A stretch of 64,000 nt of DNA from Vibrio sp. 16 (GTDB lineage: Bacteria; Pseudomonadota; Gammaproteobacteria; Enterobacterales; Vibrionaceae), in contig NZ_OY808998.1 of NCBI RefSeq assembly GCF_963681195.1, positions 682,001 through 746,000 on the forward strand, in the 5' to 3' direction. The notes under the pieces were generated by a model, which saw nothing but the letters and a program-made list of their open reading frames with translations, did not search any database and had not been told where the DNA came from. Positions 27,190 to 36,494 of the stretch are shown here, one piece after another. Position numbers and translations under genes: made by a program. Numbering within the stretch: position 1 is the stretch's first letter; each line of letters begins with the position of its first letter.

Positions 27190-27309
27190 GCACTCTCTCC
27201 CAAAAACTAATCAACGAATATGGCAACAGTCTAACGATTTGGGTAGAAAGAAAATTGCTATCTGCGCTACGATAAAAGCCAATTTGAGCAGACTACTCCC
27301 AAAACAATT

Positions 27310-27792
27310 ATGAAAAAGAAAGAATCCACCAATTTTGAATTAGATAGTACCGATTTCGCCATTCTTGACCATATTCAGAAAGATGGTCGCATGAGTAATT
27401 CCAAACTCGCCGAGACGGTTAACCTAAGTGAAACGCCCTGCTGGCGACGCTGGAAAAAGATGGAAGAGGAAGGCTACATTGAGGGTTACGCCGCAAAGCT
27501 GAACCGTAAAAAGCTCGGCTTCCAAGTCTCTGGTTTTACGCTAGTGACCCTTGGCAGCCATGAAGTAGAAAACACCGAGCCTTTTGAAGACTTTGTCGCC
27601 GATGCAAACTGGATTCTCATGTGTCATTGCATCGCGGGCGGTGCTGACTACATTGTCCAAGTCGTCGCGCATGATCTCGACGAATATTTTGAACGCATAA
27701 GCTCGATGAGACGGGTAAAAGGCGTCAGCGCGATTCAATCCAACGTATCCGTCAAAGAGATCAAAAGCACTTTTCAATTGCCATTGGAGTAG
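27310..27792 (+). CDS. Lrp/AsnC family transcriptional regulator
   Basis: A 160-aa regulator: helix-turn-helix MSNSKLAETVNLSETPCWRR at about 30-50 (LDxxDxxILxxLQxDGR start as LDSTDFAILDHIQKDGR), then an AsnC/RAM ligand-binding domain with GGADYIVQVVAHDLDEY. It probably senses an amino acid and controls the divergent LysE exporter. Confidence 0.9.
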   Translation: MKKKESTNFELDSTDFAILDHIQKDGRMSNSKLAETVNLSETPCWRRWKKMEEEGYIEGYAAKLNRKKLGFQVSGFTLVTLGSHEVENTEPFEDFVADANWILMCHCIAGGADYIVQVVAHDLDEYFERISSMRRVKGVSAIQSNVSVKEIKSTFQLPLE

Positions 27793-27905
27793 TCTAGCAA
27801 GGGCACTAAATCCATTAGCCATTGGCTAAAGAATCAAAGAGGCAAAGAGAGCAAGATTAAGGGAGATATTCTGCAAAACATGATAAGAAGGTTCATAAGA
27901 TATCG

Positions 27906-28492
27906 TCACTTGCAGTCATCTCCTGTAGGCTCTGTACCCTCAATTCCAGTTCCATCTAACGCTTTACTGTAGTATGCATAATGCTGGCGTCTTAGCTTTG
28001 TATTTAAAGTAAATGCAAAGACCATGTCCTGAGCGTCACTAGCATCATCCCAATCAAGATTCAGTTGCTCCATGCAGTGAATAACCGGTTCAAACGTCAT
28101 CACGTGTGCATGTGCAATCTCCGTATCTATTTCCGTTCCTCCTGAGTAGTCGTAGTCAAATACCGTTTGTATATGCCTTGCACTTTGCCGATAGAAGCCT
28201 CGCTCATTTTCTGGGATCATCAATGCATTAATAAACTCATCAACATCATCTCGGATGCCATTTTCATCGGCATCGACACCTTTCAACGTGTCATCGCGAT
28301 TAAGGATGGGCTCAAAATGCTGAAGAAGATACGCTAATTGCGCCTTGGTGGTTGATGCGCTCTCTAGGGCTTGGCGGTCTTGCTCTGAAAGCACAATTTT
28401 ATCTTCAATGTTTCTCGCATTACCCTGCGAGATCCCCCAACCAACAATAAACACCCAACTAGGGCTGCAACCGTTTTGTCCATATTAGTCAT
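27906..28492 (-). pseudogene. 182-aa hypothetical protein with a probable N-terminal frameshift
   Basis: The open frame 27906-28454 starts only at a GTG with MFIVGWGISQGN, a poor N-terminus. An upstream ATG at 28492 opens a different frame, MTNMDKTVAALVGCLLLVGG, which looks like a membrane anchor or signal peptide and then runs into nonsense. Adding one G to the five-G run at 28434-28438 joins them as ...LLLVGGISQGNARN. The body contains an acidic DADENGIRDDVDEF segment resembling a calcium-binding loop. It may be a one-base deletion, phase variation or a sequence error; function is unknown. Confidence 0.55.
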
Positions 28493-28640
28493 TCTAAATT
28501 CCATTGAATCAATGTACTGGGTTGAAAATATAACCTATTTGGATTCTCTCAATTTAGACAGGGGGTCGTTGAAATAACTAGATTACCAAAGTGTGAGTAA
28601 GTGCAAGTGAACGTGTCCAATCGCTGATAAGGAGGTAAAA

Positions 28641-28665
28641 TTAAACCACCAAAATGGTGGTTTAA
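28641..28665. terminator. hairpin terminator after the DEAD-box helicase
   Basis: TTAAACCACCA (28641-28651) pairs with TGGTGGTTTAA (28655-28665), an 11-bp stem with a 3-nt loop, followed in the minus direction by TTTTA. It lies 35 bp beyond the helicase stop codon. Confidence 0.75.
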
Positions 28666-28699
28666 TTGAGGCTGATTTTTTTGGATGTCACTCAGTAGT

Positions 28700-29938
28700 C
28701 TATCTCTTTGCACTGGAATTTGGGCGCTTCCCCTGAAACTGCTTAATACTCTTTTTACTGTTAGTACGGCGGTTGGCTTTTTTATCACGTGGGGCGCGTT
28801 TGCTCTCGCCTGTGGAGGGTTTATCGGTAACAGGAAAACCATCTAACTCTTGAACCGGTAACTCACGCTGAGTCAGGCTACGAATGGCATTTAATGCTTC
28901 TGTTTCGCCATGACAGACCAGCGACATTGCAACACCTTGCTCGCCTGCACGGGCTGTACGCCCAACTCGGTGAACGTAAGTCTCTGCGTGCATTGGCAAC
29001 TCAAAGTTAATCACTACTGGTAGTTGTTCGATGTGAATACCACGGGCGAGCAAGTCTGTAGCAATCAACACTTGAGTCTGACCAGATTTGAATTGTGCTA
29101 GCGTCTCTTCACGCTCAGATTGACTCTTATTGCCATGCAAAGCACTGGTGGTAATGGCGGCTTTATTAAGCTTTTTCGCCAAGCTATCGGCATTCTCTTT
29201 TGCGCCAATAAATACCAGCGCTTGAGACCAGTGATTCTGTTTAATCAGCTCAATCAGCGCTTTCGCTTTACTGCCTTTGTTGACCAAATAAAGCGTCTCC
29301 GCAATGTCTTTGTTGGTGCTGTTTTCTTGGTGAGCCGTCAACGCAACAGGCGCACTCATCAAAGCCGTCGCTTTTTGTTTTAATGCGTCAGAGAAGGTGG
29401 CAGAGAACATCGCCGTTTGTCGTTGTGCAGGTAGTTTTTCCGCAATCGCTTGGACATCTGGCCAAAAGCCCATATCCAATAGACGGTCCGCCTCATCCAA
29501 GATTAGCGTCTTCACCCGCTTTAGCGACAGCTCTTCAGCGCTTAGCAAATCTAACAGTCGCCCCGTCGTGGCTATCAGTATATTTGGTCTCTTCGCTAAC
29601 TTAGCTTGCTGCTGCGCTTTATCGACACCGCCACACAATACGACCGAACTCAAACCAAGCGGCTGAGTGATTTCACCTACCGAATCATTGACTTGAAAAG
29701 CCAGTTCGCGAGTTGGGACTAAGACTAAAGCTTGGTGATCAGGATTTGGCAACAGGCGTTGCAACAGTGGCAATAGGTAAGCAAGTGTTTTACCACTGCC
29801 CGTATTAGCCTGCGCGAGCACGTCTTTCTCTGCCAACATTTGTGGAATCACCAAAGCTTGTATATCCGTCGGTTTGACCACGTTTTGCGGCAGCGCCTGA
29901 ACAAGTTTTGGAACAAGAGATAAGGAAGAAAAAGACAT
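28700..29938 (-). CDS. DEAD-box ATP-dependent RNA helicase, RhlE-like
   Basis: A 412-aa helicase with all core motifs in order: Q-motif region (PTDIQALVIP), ANTGSGKT (motif I), PTRELAFQ (Ia), LDEADRLLDMG (II), FSATF (III), ATDLLARGIH and HRVGRTARAG (VI), then a short basic tail rich in Lys/Arg. It would unwind short RNA duplexes, for example in ribosome assembly or cold adaptation. It appears monocistronic with a terminator behind it. Confidence 0.93.
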   Translation of the reverse strand: MSFSSLSLVPKLVQALPQNVVKPTDIQALVIPQMLAEKDVLAQANTGSGKTLAYLLPLLQRLLPNPDHQALVLVPTRELAFQVNDSVGEITQPLGLSSVVLCGGVDKAQQQAKLAKRPNILIATTGRLLDLLSAEELSLKRVKTLILDEADRLLDMGFWPDVQAIAEKLPAQRQTAMFSATFSDALKQKATALMSAPVALTAHQENSTNKDIAETLYLVNKGSKAKALIELIKQNHWSQALVFIGAKENADSLAKKLNKAAITTSALHGNKSQSEREETLAQFKSGQTQVLIATDLLARGIHIEQLPVVINFELPMHAETYVHRVGRTARAGEQGVAMSLVCHGETEALNAIRSLTQRELPVQELDGFPVTDKPSTGESKRAPRDKKANRRTNSKKSIKQFQGKRPNSSAKR

Positions 29939-30298
29939 CGAGTGGATTCCTAGATAAAAGTTAACAGGCTAACGGACGCGGTGACTTGACCACATAACCG
30001 AATGCCGAAGTGAGTCGACTTGGGGAGTATATCATTGAGCGCGCCCCAAAAGCCGTTAAAGAATGTAGTGCAGAAGATCGGCGGCTAAAATCGCATCAAA
30101 AAGGCGTTTCCATCTAGCGCGATTTACACTGTAATTTCTCCAGTAGCGGGCTGAAAAAAACGAGATTCATTTCCCAACAATAGGAAGAAGTCAGAGCATT
30201 CACTCAGAAATATAAAACTAAATTGCTAATAAATTGAAATGGTTAAAACCTAGTCTATGTTTAGATATAAAAGTTTGTTCATATAACAAGGACTAGGT
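29939..30298. promoter_or_regulatory. divergent promoter region, helicase and alkylsulfatase genes
   Basis: About 360 bp. The last 60 bp are AT-rich and include an 8-bp inverted repeat: ACCTAGTC (30248-30255) and GACTAGGT (30291-30298). Its right arm covers the end of the ribosome-binding region AAGGACTAGGT and abuts the alkylsulfatase ATG at 30299. Such a fold could hide the ribosome site. No protein-binding motif was recognised. Confidence 0.5.
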
Positions 30299-32257
30299 AT
30301 GAAACGTTTCACCCTCTCCCTTCTAACCATTGCAATGTCAGTCAATAGTTATGCCGCTGTCGACTCTAAACCTGCGACTCAGGCAACCATCGAAGCCAAC
30401 CAAGCTCTCTATAAAGCCTTGCCGTTTAACGACACAAAAGATTTTGAACGCGCGCAGAAAGGCTTTATTGCCAAGCAAGATGTCGTGACCATCACTAATG
30501 ACAAAGGCGATGTCGTTTGGGATCTCGAAGAGTACAAGAAGTTCATTACTCTTGACGCAAAAGCACCTGATAGCGTTAACCCTAGTCTTTGGCGAAATGC
30601 TCAGCTCAACGTGATCAATGGTCTTTTCAAAGTCACGGATGGAATCTACCAAGTACGTGGCTACGACTTAACCAATATCACTTTCGTAGAGGGTAAAACT
30701 GGATGGATTGTGTTTGACCCACTGATCTCGCAAGAAACCGCCAAAGCGGCACTCGATTTTATCAACTCGGAGTTAGGGGAAAGACCTGTCACCGCTGTGA
30801 TCTACAGCCATAGCCATATCGACCACTTTGGCGGCGTGCGTGGCATTGTCGACGAAGCAGACGTGACCGCCGGTAAAGTACAAATCATTGCTTCCCACGG
30901 GTTCACAGAACACGCCGTATCTGAAAACGTGATTGCAGGTAACGCAATGGGTCGACGCGCCATCTATATGTACGGAGCCTTATTGCCTAGAAATGCGCAG
31001 GGAGGCGTCAATGGTGGCTTAGGACAAACAACGTCGACGGGGCTAGCAACGCTCATTAGACCCACACTCGTCATCGAAAAGACGGGCGAAGAGCACATTG
31101 TTGATGGCGTCAAAATGGTATTCCAATACACGCCGGGGTCGGAAGCACCTACTGAAATTAATACCTGGCTACCAGAGAAGAAAGCACTCTGGATGGCAGA
31201 AAACAGTACCAATACCATGCACAATATCCTCACTCTACGCGGTGCTCAGGTGCGCGATGCGCTGAAGTGGTCATCGTATTTGAATGAAACTATCGAAATG
31301 TGGGGCGACGAAGTCGAGGTCAAATTCCAAAGTCACCATTGGCCGATGTGGGGGCAAGAAGAGATTGTCGATTACTTCAAACTTCAACGTGATATGTACA
31401 AATACACTCACGATCAAACGGTTCGACTCATGAACCAAGGCTACATCGGTTCCGAAATTTCCGAGATTATTCAGTTCCCGAAAGAGATCGATCAGAACTG
31501 GAATACTCGTGGTTACTACGGCACGCTCCGACACAATAGTCGCGCGGTCTATCAACGTTACATGGGTTGGTATAGCGGTAACCCATCCGATCTGAACAAT
31601 CTTCCACCAACCAACGCTGCCGTCAAATACGTTGAATACATGGGCGGTGAAAATGCGGTCATCGATAAAGCGCAACAAGACTTCGACAAAGGAAACTACC
31701 GCTGGGTGGCTGAAGCGCTTAAACACGTCGTCTTTGCCAATCCACAAAGCAAAAAAGGCAAACTGCTGCTCGCTGATACCTATGAACAGCTAGGTTACCA
31801 AGCAGAGTCTGGACCTTGGCGCTCGGTCTACCTCCAAGGTGCCTATGAGCTGCGCAATGGTACACCTTCTTCTGGTGGCACCAATACCGCGTCTCCAGAC
31901 ATCATCAAAAACATGCCACCAGAAATGCTGTTTGACTACTTAGCAGTACGTCTGCTCCCAGAAAAAGCGGCGGGCAAAGACTACACCATCAACATAAACT
32001 TCACTGACCTTGATGAGCAGTACACGCTTTACATCGAAAACTCGGTATTAAACCACACCACCAAACAGTCGGACGATCCGGACGTCTCTTTAACCTTAAC
32101 AAAAGAAGCGTTAGACAAGGTACAGCTTGGCGAGATGACGCTTGAGCAAGCCATTTCAAGCGGTGATTTAAAACTGAAAGGCGACAAACAAGTGTTCAAA
32201 GACTTTGTGGGCATGCTAGATACCTTCAACTTCTGGTTTAACATCGTCACGCCATAG
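30299..32257 (+). CDS. alkyl/aryl sulfatase, SdsA1/YjcS type
   Basis: The 652-aa protein has a signal peptide ending near SYA-A (residue 19) and a metallo-beta-lactamase domain with the zinc motif HSHIDH at about 171-176. A helical dimerisation region follows (VKYVEYMGGENAV ... FDKGNYRWVAEAL), and the C-terminus is an SCP2-like domain that binds hydrophobic chains (DVSLTLTKEALDKVQLGEMT). This three-domain order is that of class III alkylsulfatases, which cleave primary alkyl sulfates such as SDS to alcohol and sulfate in the periplasm. A small exported protein gene follows after 9 bp. Confidence 0.93.
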   Translation: MKRFTLSLLTIAMSVNSYAAVDSKPATQATIEANQALYKALPFNDTKDFERAQKGFIAKQDVVTITNDKGDVVWDLEEYKKFITLDAKAPDSVNPSLWRNAQLNVINGLFKVTDGIYQVRGYDLTNITFVEGKTGWIVFDPLISQETAKAALDFINSELGERPVTAVIYSHSHIDHFGGVRGIVDEADVTAGKVQIIASHGFTEHAVSENVIAGNAMGRRAIYMYGALLPRNAQGGVNGGLGQTTSTGLATLIRPTLVIEKTGEEHIVDGVKMVFQYTPGSEAPTEINTWLPEKKALWMAENSTNTMHNILTLRGAQVRDALKWSSYLNETIEMWGDEVEVKFQSHHWPMWGQEEIVDYFKLQRDMYKYTHDQTVRLMNQGYIGSEISEIIQFPKEIDQNWNTRGYYGTLRHNSRAVYQRYMGWYSGNPSDLNNLPPTNAAVKYVEYMGGENAVIDKAQQDFDKGNYRWVAEALKHVVFANPQSKKGKLLLADTYEQLGYQAESGPWRSVYLQGAYELRNGTPSSGGTNTASPDIIKNMPPEMLFDYLAVRLLPEKAAGKDYTININFTDLDEQYTLYIENSVLNHTTKQSDDPDVSLTLTKEALDKVQLGEMTLEQAISSGDLKLKGDKQVFKDFVGMLDTFNFWFNIVTP

Positions 32258-32266
32258 GAAGCAACA

Positions 32267-32731
32267 ATGAAGCAACTCAATATGCTGGTTGCGATTTGCC
32301 TGAGCAGTGTCAGCCTCGCTGCTCAGGCATGTACCTACGATGGTCAATTTAGCAATCCATTTACCGAAAGTTACCCGGGCTCTCTAGATGTCGCGTTGTC
32401 AACGTACGACGCGCTAGACAGCCAGACAATTGATACGATTTCGTCTCTCAACGGGCCTTCTGGTTTACGAAGAGCCAGTTGGTGGCTGAAACTAATGGCG
32501 GACAAATACGCCAGTGAGTTGCAGTCAGTTAGTTACATTTATCTTGTCGACAGTCATTTATGGAGCAAGGTTGAACATGGTCAATCCATTACCGTTCACT
32601 CGGCTCCAAGTGATGAGTCTTCATCAAATCGTGTTCTTCTCCTCAGTGAAGCAGCTCTTAACGCGCTTGTTCAGGGGAAAGTCAGCTTTGAGCAAGGCGT
32701 CACTCTTGGCGTCATCCACAAGGCGGGTTAA
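32267..32731 (+). CDS. small exported protein of unknown function, 154 aa
   Basis: Signal peptide MKQLNMLVAICLSSVSLAAQA, probably cut before CTYD at residue 21-22. The mature protein has no other Cys and no recognised family. It begins nine bases after the alkylsulfatase stop, so it is very likely in the same transcript and periplasmic, possibly an accessory or folding partner of the sulfatase. The near identity of compartment and the tight spacing are the only basis for that. Confidence 0.7.
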   Translation: MKQLNMLVAICLSSVSLAAQACTYDGQFSNPFTESYPGSLDVALSTYDALDSQTIDTISSLNGPSGLRRASWWLKLMADKYASELQSVSYIYLVDSHLWSKVEHGQSITVHSAPSDESSSNRVLLLSEAALNALVQGKVSFEQGVTLGVIHKAG

Positions 32732-32976
32732 CAAAGGCTGCCCTGCGGAAAGTGTAAACATTTTGCCCCACATGGTGTGTTCTATGTGGGTGCATTTTGG
32801 TCCGAGAAGCCGCAGAACATAGGGTTATAATGCGTCTTATTCTCGACAAATACATACGATGTTCGTAGAGTGGGATTTACAACTCACGACAATATGGATC
32901 TCGCCTATCACTCCTAACGCTCTCTAAAGCGTGCGATAATGACCTGTTTTTTATCGTACACATTTGAAGGAACCAA

Positions 32977-34824
32977 ATGACCGCTACAGAATATCTCAAC
33001 GACCTGAATCAACGTTACCTCACCATCCACCGAACTAAAGAAGACTTTTTCTGGGAGACTTACATGGGCATCAGTGATGATCATGACGGGTCGACCAAAG
33101 CGCAAACCGAGTGGATCAACTTTCTTAGCAATGCCGATCAAATCGCTGAGATCAAACACCAGTTGGAAGCAGCCGAATCTATTACCGATGATACCGAGAA
33201 AAAGGCGACCCAAACCGGACTAAATGGCTGGTTAAACACATTCCAAGCACACGCGATTGAAGGGAATGAAGCGCAAGCTCTAAAAAATCAGTTGATTGAG
33301 TTCGAAGCAGGACTGTTTGAACGAAAGCAGAACCATGTACTCACTTTTACCGATGAGCATGGCAAACAAGTTGAAGGCTCACTGCCTGTATTGGCCTCAA
33401 CCATTCGTACCAACAACCATGAAGACGTCCGCAAATCGGCGCACCAAGCACTACTTGGACTAGAGCAGTGGTTGCTACAAAATGGCTTCATTGAGCTGAT
33501 CAAACTGCGCAATCAATTTGCGCGTTCTTTAGGTTACGACACATTCTTCGATTACTCCGTCGTTAAAACGGAGAAAATGACCTCAGATGAGCTGTTTGCC
33601 ATTCTTGACGATTTTGAAGCTCGCACTCGTGATACTAACCTTGCTAGCCTCGTCAATCTTGCTAAAGAAAAAGGTGACAACGCACTGACGGGCCATAACT
33701 TCGTGTACTCATACTCAGGTGACGCAATGCGTGATCTGGACCCGTATGTGCCCTTCTCCAAGTCACTTCGCCGCTGGGTTGAATCGTTTGGTCGTTTGAA
33801 CATTGACTATTCTGGCGCAGAGCTCACGCTGGATCTGCTCGACAGAAAAGGCAAATACCCGAACGGCTTCTGCCACGGTCCTATTCCTTCGTTCTATAAC
33901 CAAAACGAGTGGGTTGCAGCCAAGGTTAACTTCACCAGCAACGCCAAGCCAGACCAAGTTGGCAGCGGTTATTCTGGTATCAACACCTTGTTCCATGAAG
34001 GCGGTCACGCTGCGCACTTTGCAAACGTCAAAATGAACGCGCCGTGTTTCTCTCAAGAATTTGCGCCTACCTCTATGGCCTACGCAGAAACACAATCAAT
34101 GTTCTGTGATAGCTTGCTCAACGATGCAGACTGGTTAAAACAGTACGCACTGGACGCACAAGGCAACCCTGTCCCTGACGACGTGATTAAGGCAATGATC
34201 AACAGTCGTCAGCCGTTTGCTGCTTTCTCAGAACGTAGCATCTTGGTTGTGCCTTACTTTGAACGCGCGCTGTATCAACTGAGCGATGAAGAGCTTACTC
34301 CTGAGCGCATTACCGCTCTTGCGCGCCAGTGTGAAAAACAGATTCTTGGTCTAGAGTGCAGCCCGCGCCCGCTTATGGCAATCCCTCACCTAGTGTCAGA
34401 TGAAGCTGCTTGTGCCTATCACGGCTACCTGCTAGCACATATGGCGGTGTACCAGACGCGTGCTTACTTCCTCGATAAGTTTGGCTACCTAACCGACAAC
34501 CCTGAAATCGGCCCTCTGCTTGCTCAGCACTATTGGCATTCAGGCAACCAGCTTTCTCATAACGAAACCATTGTGAGCTTAACGGGTGAAGGATTTAACG
34601 CTAAGTATTTGGCGGATGCATGTAACCTCTCTTCAGAAGAGGCTTGGGCAGCGCAGCAAGAAAAAATTGCCAGCTTAGCGACGCGCCAACAAGCGGAAGT
34701 TGCGTCATTAAACGCGACCATTAAAGTCGTCGATGGCAGCAAAGAGTTGGCAAGCAACCAAGAGTCTGATGAGGCGATGTGCGATCAATTTGAAGCCTAC
34801 ATCAAAGAGACTTACGGCTGTTAA
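32977..34824 (+). CDS. M3-type zinc oligopeptidase
   Basis: A 615-aa cytoplasmic protein with HEGGH at about residues 340-344 inside TLFHEGGHAAHF, the HExxH zinc motif of gluzincin peptidases, and a downstream acidic segment AYAETQSMFCDSLL that can supply the third ligand. The all-helical remainder and length fit the M3/M2 oligopeptidase group. It would cut short peptides. A GAAGGA ribosome site precedes the ATG, and a strong terminator follows, so it is monocistronic. Confidence 0.85.
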   Translation: MTATEYLNDLNQRYLTIHRTKEDFFWETYMGISDDHDGSTKAQTEWINFLSNADQIAEIKHQLEAAESITDDTEKKATQTGLNGWLNTFQAHAIEGNEAQALKNQLIEFEAGLFERKQNHVLTFTDEHGKQVEGSLPVLASTIRTNNHEDVRKSAHQALLGLEQWLLQNGFIELIKLRNQFARSLGYDTFFDYSVVKTEKMTSDELFAILDDFEARTRDTNLASLVNLAKEKGDNALTGHNFVYSYSGDAMRDLDPYVPFSKSLRRWVESFGRLNIDYSGAELTLDLLDRKGKYPNGFCHGPIPSFYNQNEWVAAKVNFTSNAKPDQVGSGYSGINTLFHEGGHAAHFANVKMNAPCFSQEFAPTSMAYAETQSMFCDSLLNDADWLKQYALDAQGNPVPDDVIKAMINSRQPFAAFSERSILVVPYFERALYQLSDEELTPERITALARQCEKQILGLECSPRPLMAIPHLVSDEAACAYHGYLLAHMAVYQTRAYFLDKFGYLTDNPEIGPLLAQHYWHSGNQLSHNETIVSLTGEGFNAKYLADACNLSSEEAWAAQQEKIASLATRQQAEVASLNATIKVVDGSKELASNQESDEAMCDQFEAYIKETYGC

Positions 34825-34846
34825 CTAGCTCACGACTCAACTCCCC

Positions 34847-34873
34847 AAGGCCGCGACGATTCGCGGCCTTTTT
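34847..34873 (+). terminator. rho-independent terminator
   Basis: AAGGCCGCG (34847-34855) with CGCGGCCTT (34862-34870) around a 6-nt loop, followed by a T-run. It lies 23 bp after the peptidase stop codon. Confidence 0.9.
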
Positions 34874-35026
34874 GATCAAGCGCTTTATTGAGCGCCCCAC
34901 CAAACAGCAGACGCCCGCAGTAAACCAATGATTTATAAAATGGATTTGTAGAAAAACGCGCCTCTGTGTCATTATGCATCCAAAGCAATTCGTTGCCCTA
35001 TTCAATCGCTATTCAAGGAAGAACGC

Positions 35027-35494
35027 ATGATAGAGATCCGCAAAGCCAATGCGTCTGATGTTCAGCCTATCTACGATTTGCGCAAGCGCTCCATTCTTGC
35101 CAAATGCGCAGACCACTATCAACCAGAGCAGCTCGCCCTTTGGACGCAAGGTGGCGTGTCCGAACAGCTGAAAAAGGACATTGTCGCGACCTTTTACGTT
35201 TCTGAGGTAGATGGCAACGTAGTGGGGTGTGGCAAACTCAACACCGAGACAGGCATGGTCGATGCCATATTTGTCGATCCGCCTTATTTTGGTTTGGGCG
35301 CAGCAAAGAAGATGCTGGCTTTTCTTGAGCAAATGGCTAGAGAGCACAAACTGGAAAAAATGGTCTTAGAGGCAACCCTAAATGCTGCTCCTTTCTATCG
35401 CTCTTGCGGATTTCATGGGGAGGAAATCTCGACCTATCACTCTCCACGAGGAGTGAGCTTAGATTGCGTCGTGATGGAAAAGACTCTGACATAG
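35027..35494 (+). CDS. GNAT family N-acetyltransferase
   Basis: A 155-aa acetyltransferase starting MIEIRKANASDVQPIYDLR. The acetyl-CoA loop is in DPPYFGLGAAKKML (motif A, GLGAAK) and the late APFYRSCGFHGEE is the GNAT C-terminal YxxxGF motif. Substrate unknown. It starts the short plus-strand series GNAT, RDD, VOC. Confidence 0.87.
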   Translation: MIEIRKANASDVQPIYDLRKRSILAKCADHYQPEQLALWTQGGVSEQLKKDIVATFYVSEVDGNVVGCGKLNTETGMVDAIFVDPPYFGLGAAKKMLAFLEQMAREHKLEKMVLEATLNAAPFYRSCGFHGEEISTYHSPRGVSLDCVVMEKTLT

Positions 35495-35588
35495 TCTCTC
35501 GACCTATGCATCTAGTGATCTTTTCAGCGCACTAGCTGCAAGCAAAACACATCATTTTTCAAACTCTTTAAAAAGGTAAACTCTACTC

Positions 35589-36050
35589 ATGCTTTGGCGC
35601 CGATTTTTCGCATATCTCATTGATGTACTCCCCATATTTTTCATCACTTTTGGCTTCTTTTGGTTCTTTATGGGTTATGACATTATTTTTAAAGGATTTT
35701 TAGACGGGACGATTGAGCGAACAGAATTCTACCCACACCGAAACCAAGTCAGAGACTTTTCCGCTCTACTTTGTTTTATCTACTTTGTCATCTTTGAGTG
35801 CCGAGGAGGGTTCAATACGGTCGGTAAATCGGCATTGAAGATAAAAGTCGTCGACAAAGAGGGGGGAGACATCTCTTTGTGGCAATCTTGCGAACGCAAC
35901 TTTCTCAAATTTTTCACCGTAGCGACAGTGGGACTTGGCTTTCTGTACGTATTCTTTAACAAAGATCGTCTATTCCTGCATGATAAAATTGCAGGCACTC
36001 GATTGATTGCTTTGAGCGAAAGACCGACTGCCGAGGAAGAACTACAATGA
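35589..36050 (+). CDS. RDD family membrane protein
   Basis: A 153-aa protein with three hydrophobic segments. It opens LWRRFFAYLIDVLPIFFI, which fits the RDD family start (xRxxAxxxD), and has GKSALKIKVVDKEGG and a late DRLFLHDKIAGTRLI, the conserved RDD C-terminal motif (LHDxxAGT). Role unknown; transport or ion functions have been proposed for the family. Its stop overlaps the VOC start by four bases. Confidence 0.85.
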   Translation: MLWRRFFAYLIDVLPIFFITFGFFWFFMGYDIIFKGFLDGTIERTEFYPHRNQVRDFSALLCFIYFVIFECRGGFNTVGKSALKIKVVDKEGGDISLWQSCERNFLKFFTVATVGLGFLYVFFNKDRLFLHDKIAGTRLIALSERPTAEEELQ

Positions 36051-36415
36051 TAAGCCATATCGACCATATTGTTCTCACCGTCTCGGACATTGCCCATTCT
36101 ATAGCGTTTTACCAACGGGTTCTGTTGATGGAAGAGGTCACCTTCGCCAACGGTCGCAAAGCGCTAAAGTTTGGAAACCAGAAGATTAATTTACAACTGT
36201 TAGGTCAGGAGTCGAGAAACCGAGCGCAAGTTGGCTCAGGAGATCTTTGTTTGATAACACGTTGGCCACTCGAGGAAGTGATTACTCACTTAACTAAAGA
36301 GCAGGTAGAGATCATCGAAGGGCCAGTTGAGAAATCTGGAGCCCAAGGCCCTATTCAGTCAGTCTACTTTCTAGATCCAGACTCTAATCTGATTGAGATT
36401 AGCGTTTACTGTTAA
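36047..36415 (+). CDS. VOC family protein (glyoxalase/dioxygenase fold)
   Basis: A 122-aa protein beginning ISHIDHIVLTVSDIAHSIAF, the vicinal-oxygen-chelate start with its first metal-ligand His. The C-terminal SVYFLDPDSNLIEIS is the second half of the fold with the DPDGNxIE-like motif. Substrate unknown. It is translationally coupled to the RDD gene by a 4-bp overlap and followed by a strong bidirectional terminator. Confidence 0.87.
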   Translation: MISHIDHIVLTVSDIAHSIAFYQRVLLMEEVTFANGRKALKFGNQKINLQLLGQESRNRAQVGSGDLCLITRWPLEEVITHLTKEQVEIIEGPVEKSGAQGPIQSVYFLDPDSNLIEISVYC

Positions 36416-36442
36416 ACTAATGCGAATAGAAAACTATGAATG

Positions 36443-36473
36443 AAAAAATGACCGCACTATGCGGTCATTTTTT
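36443..36473. terminator. bidirectional terminator between VOC and glycerate kinase genes
   Basis: AAAAAATGACCGCA (36443-36456) and TGCGGTCATTTTTT (36460-36473) make a perfect 14-bp stem with a 3-nt loop, giving T-runs on both strands between convergent genes. Confidence 0.93.
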
Positions 36474-36494
36474 ACTTTGTTTAATTGAAGACGG

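Noticed and set aside
27815..27829. Short hairpin TTAGCC/GGCTAA after the Lrp gene
   Set aside because: Six-base stem, three-base loop and no T-run; could be chance.
30338..31747. Long antisense frames within the alkylsulfatase gene
   Set aside because: They mirror the codon pattern of the sulfatase, lack ribosome sites and resemble no family.
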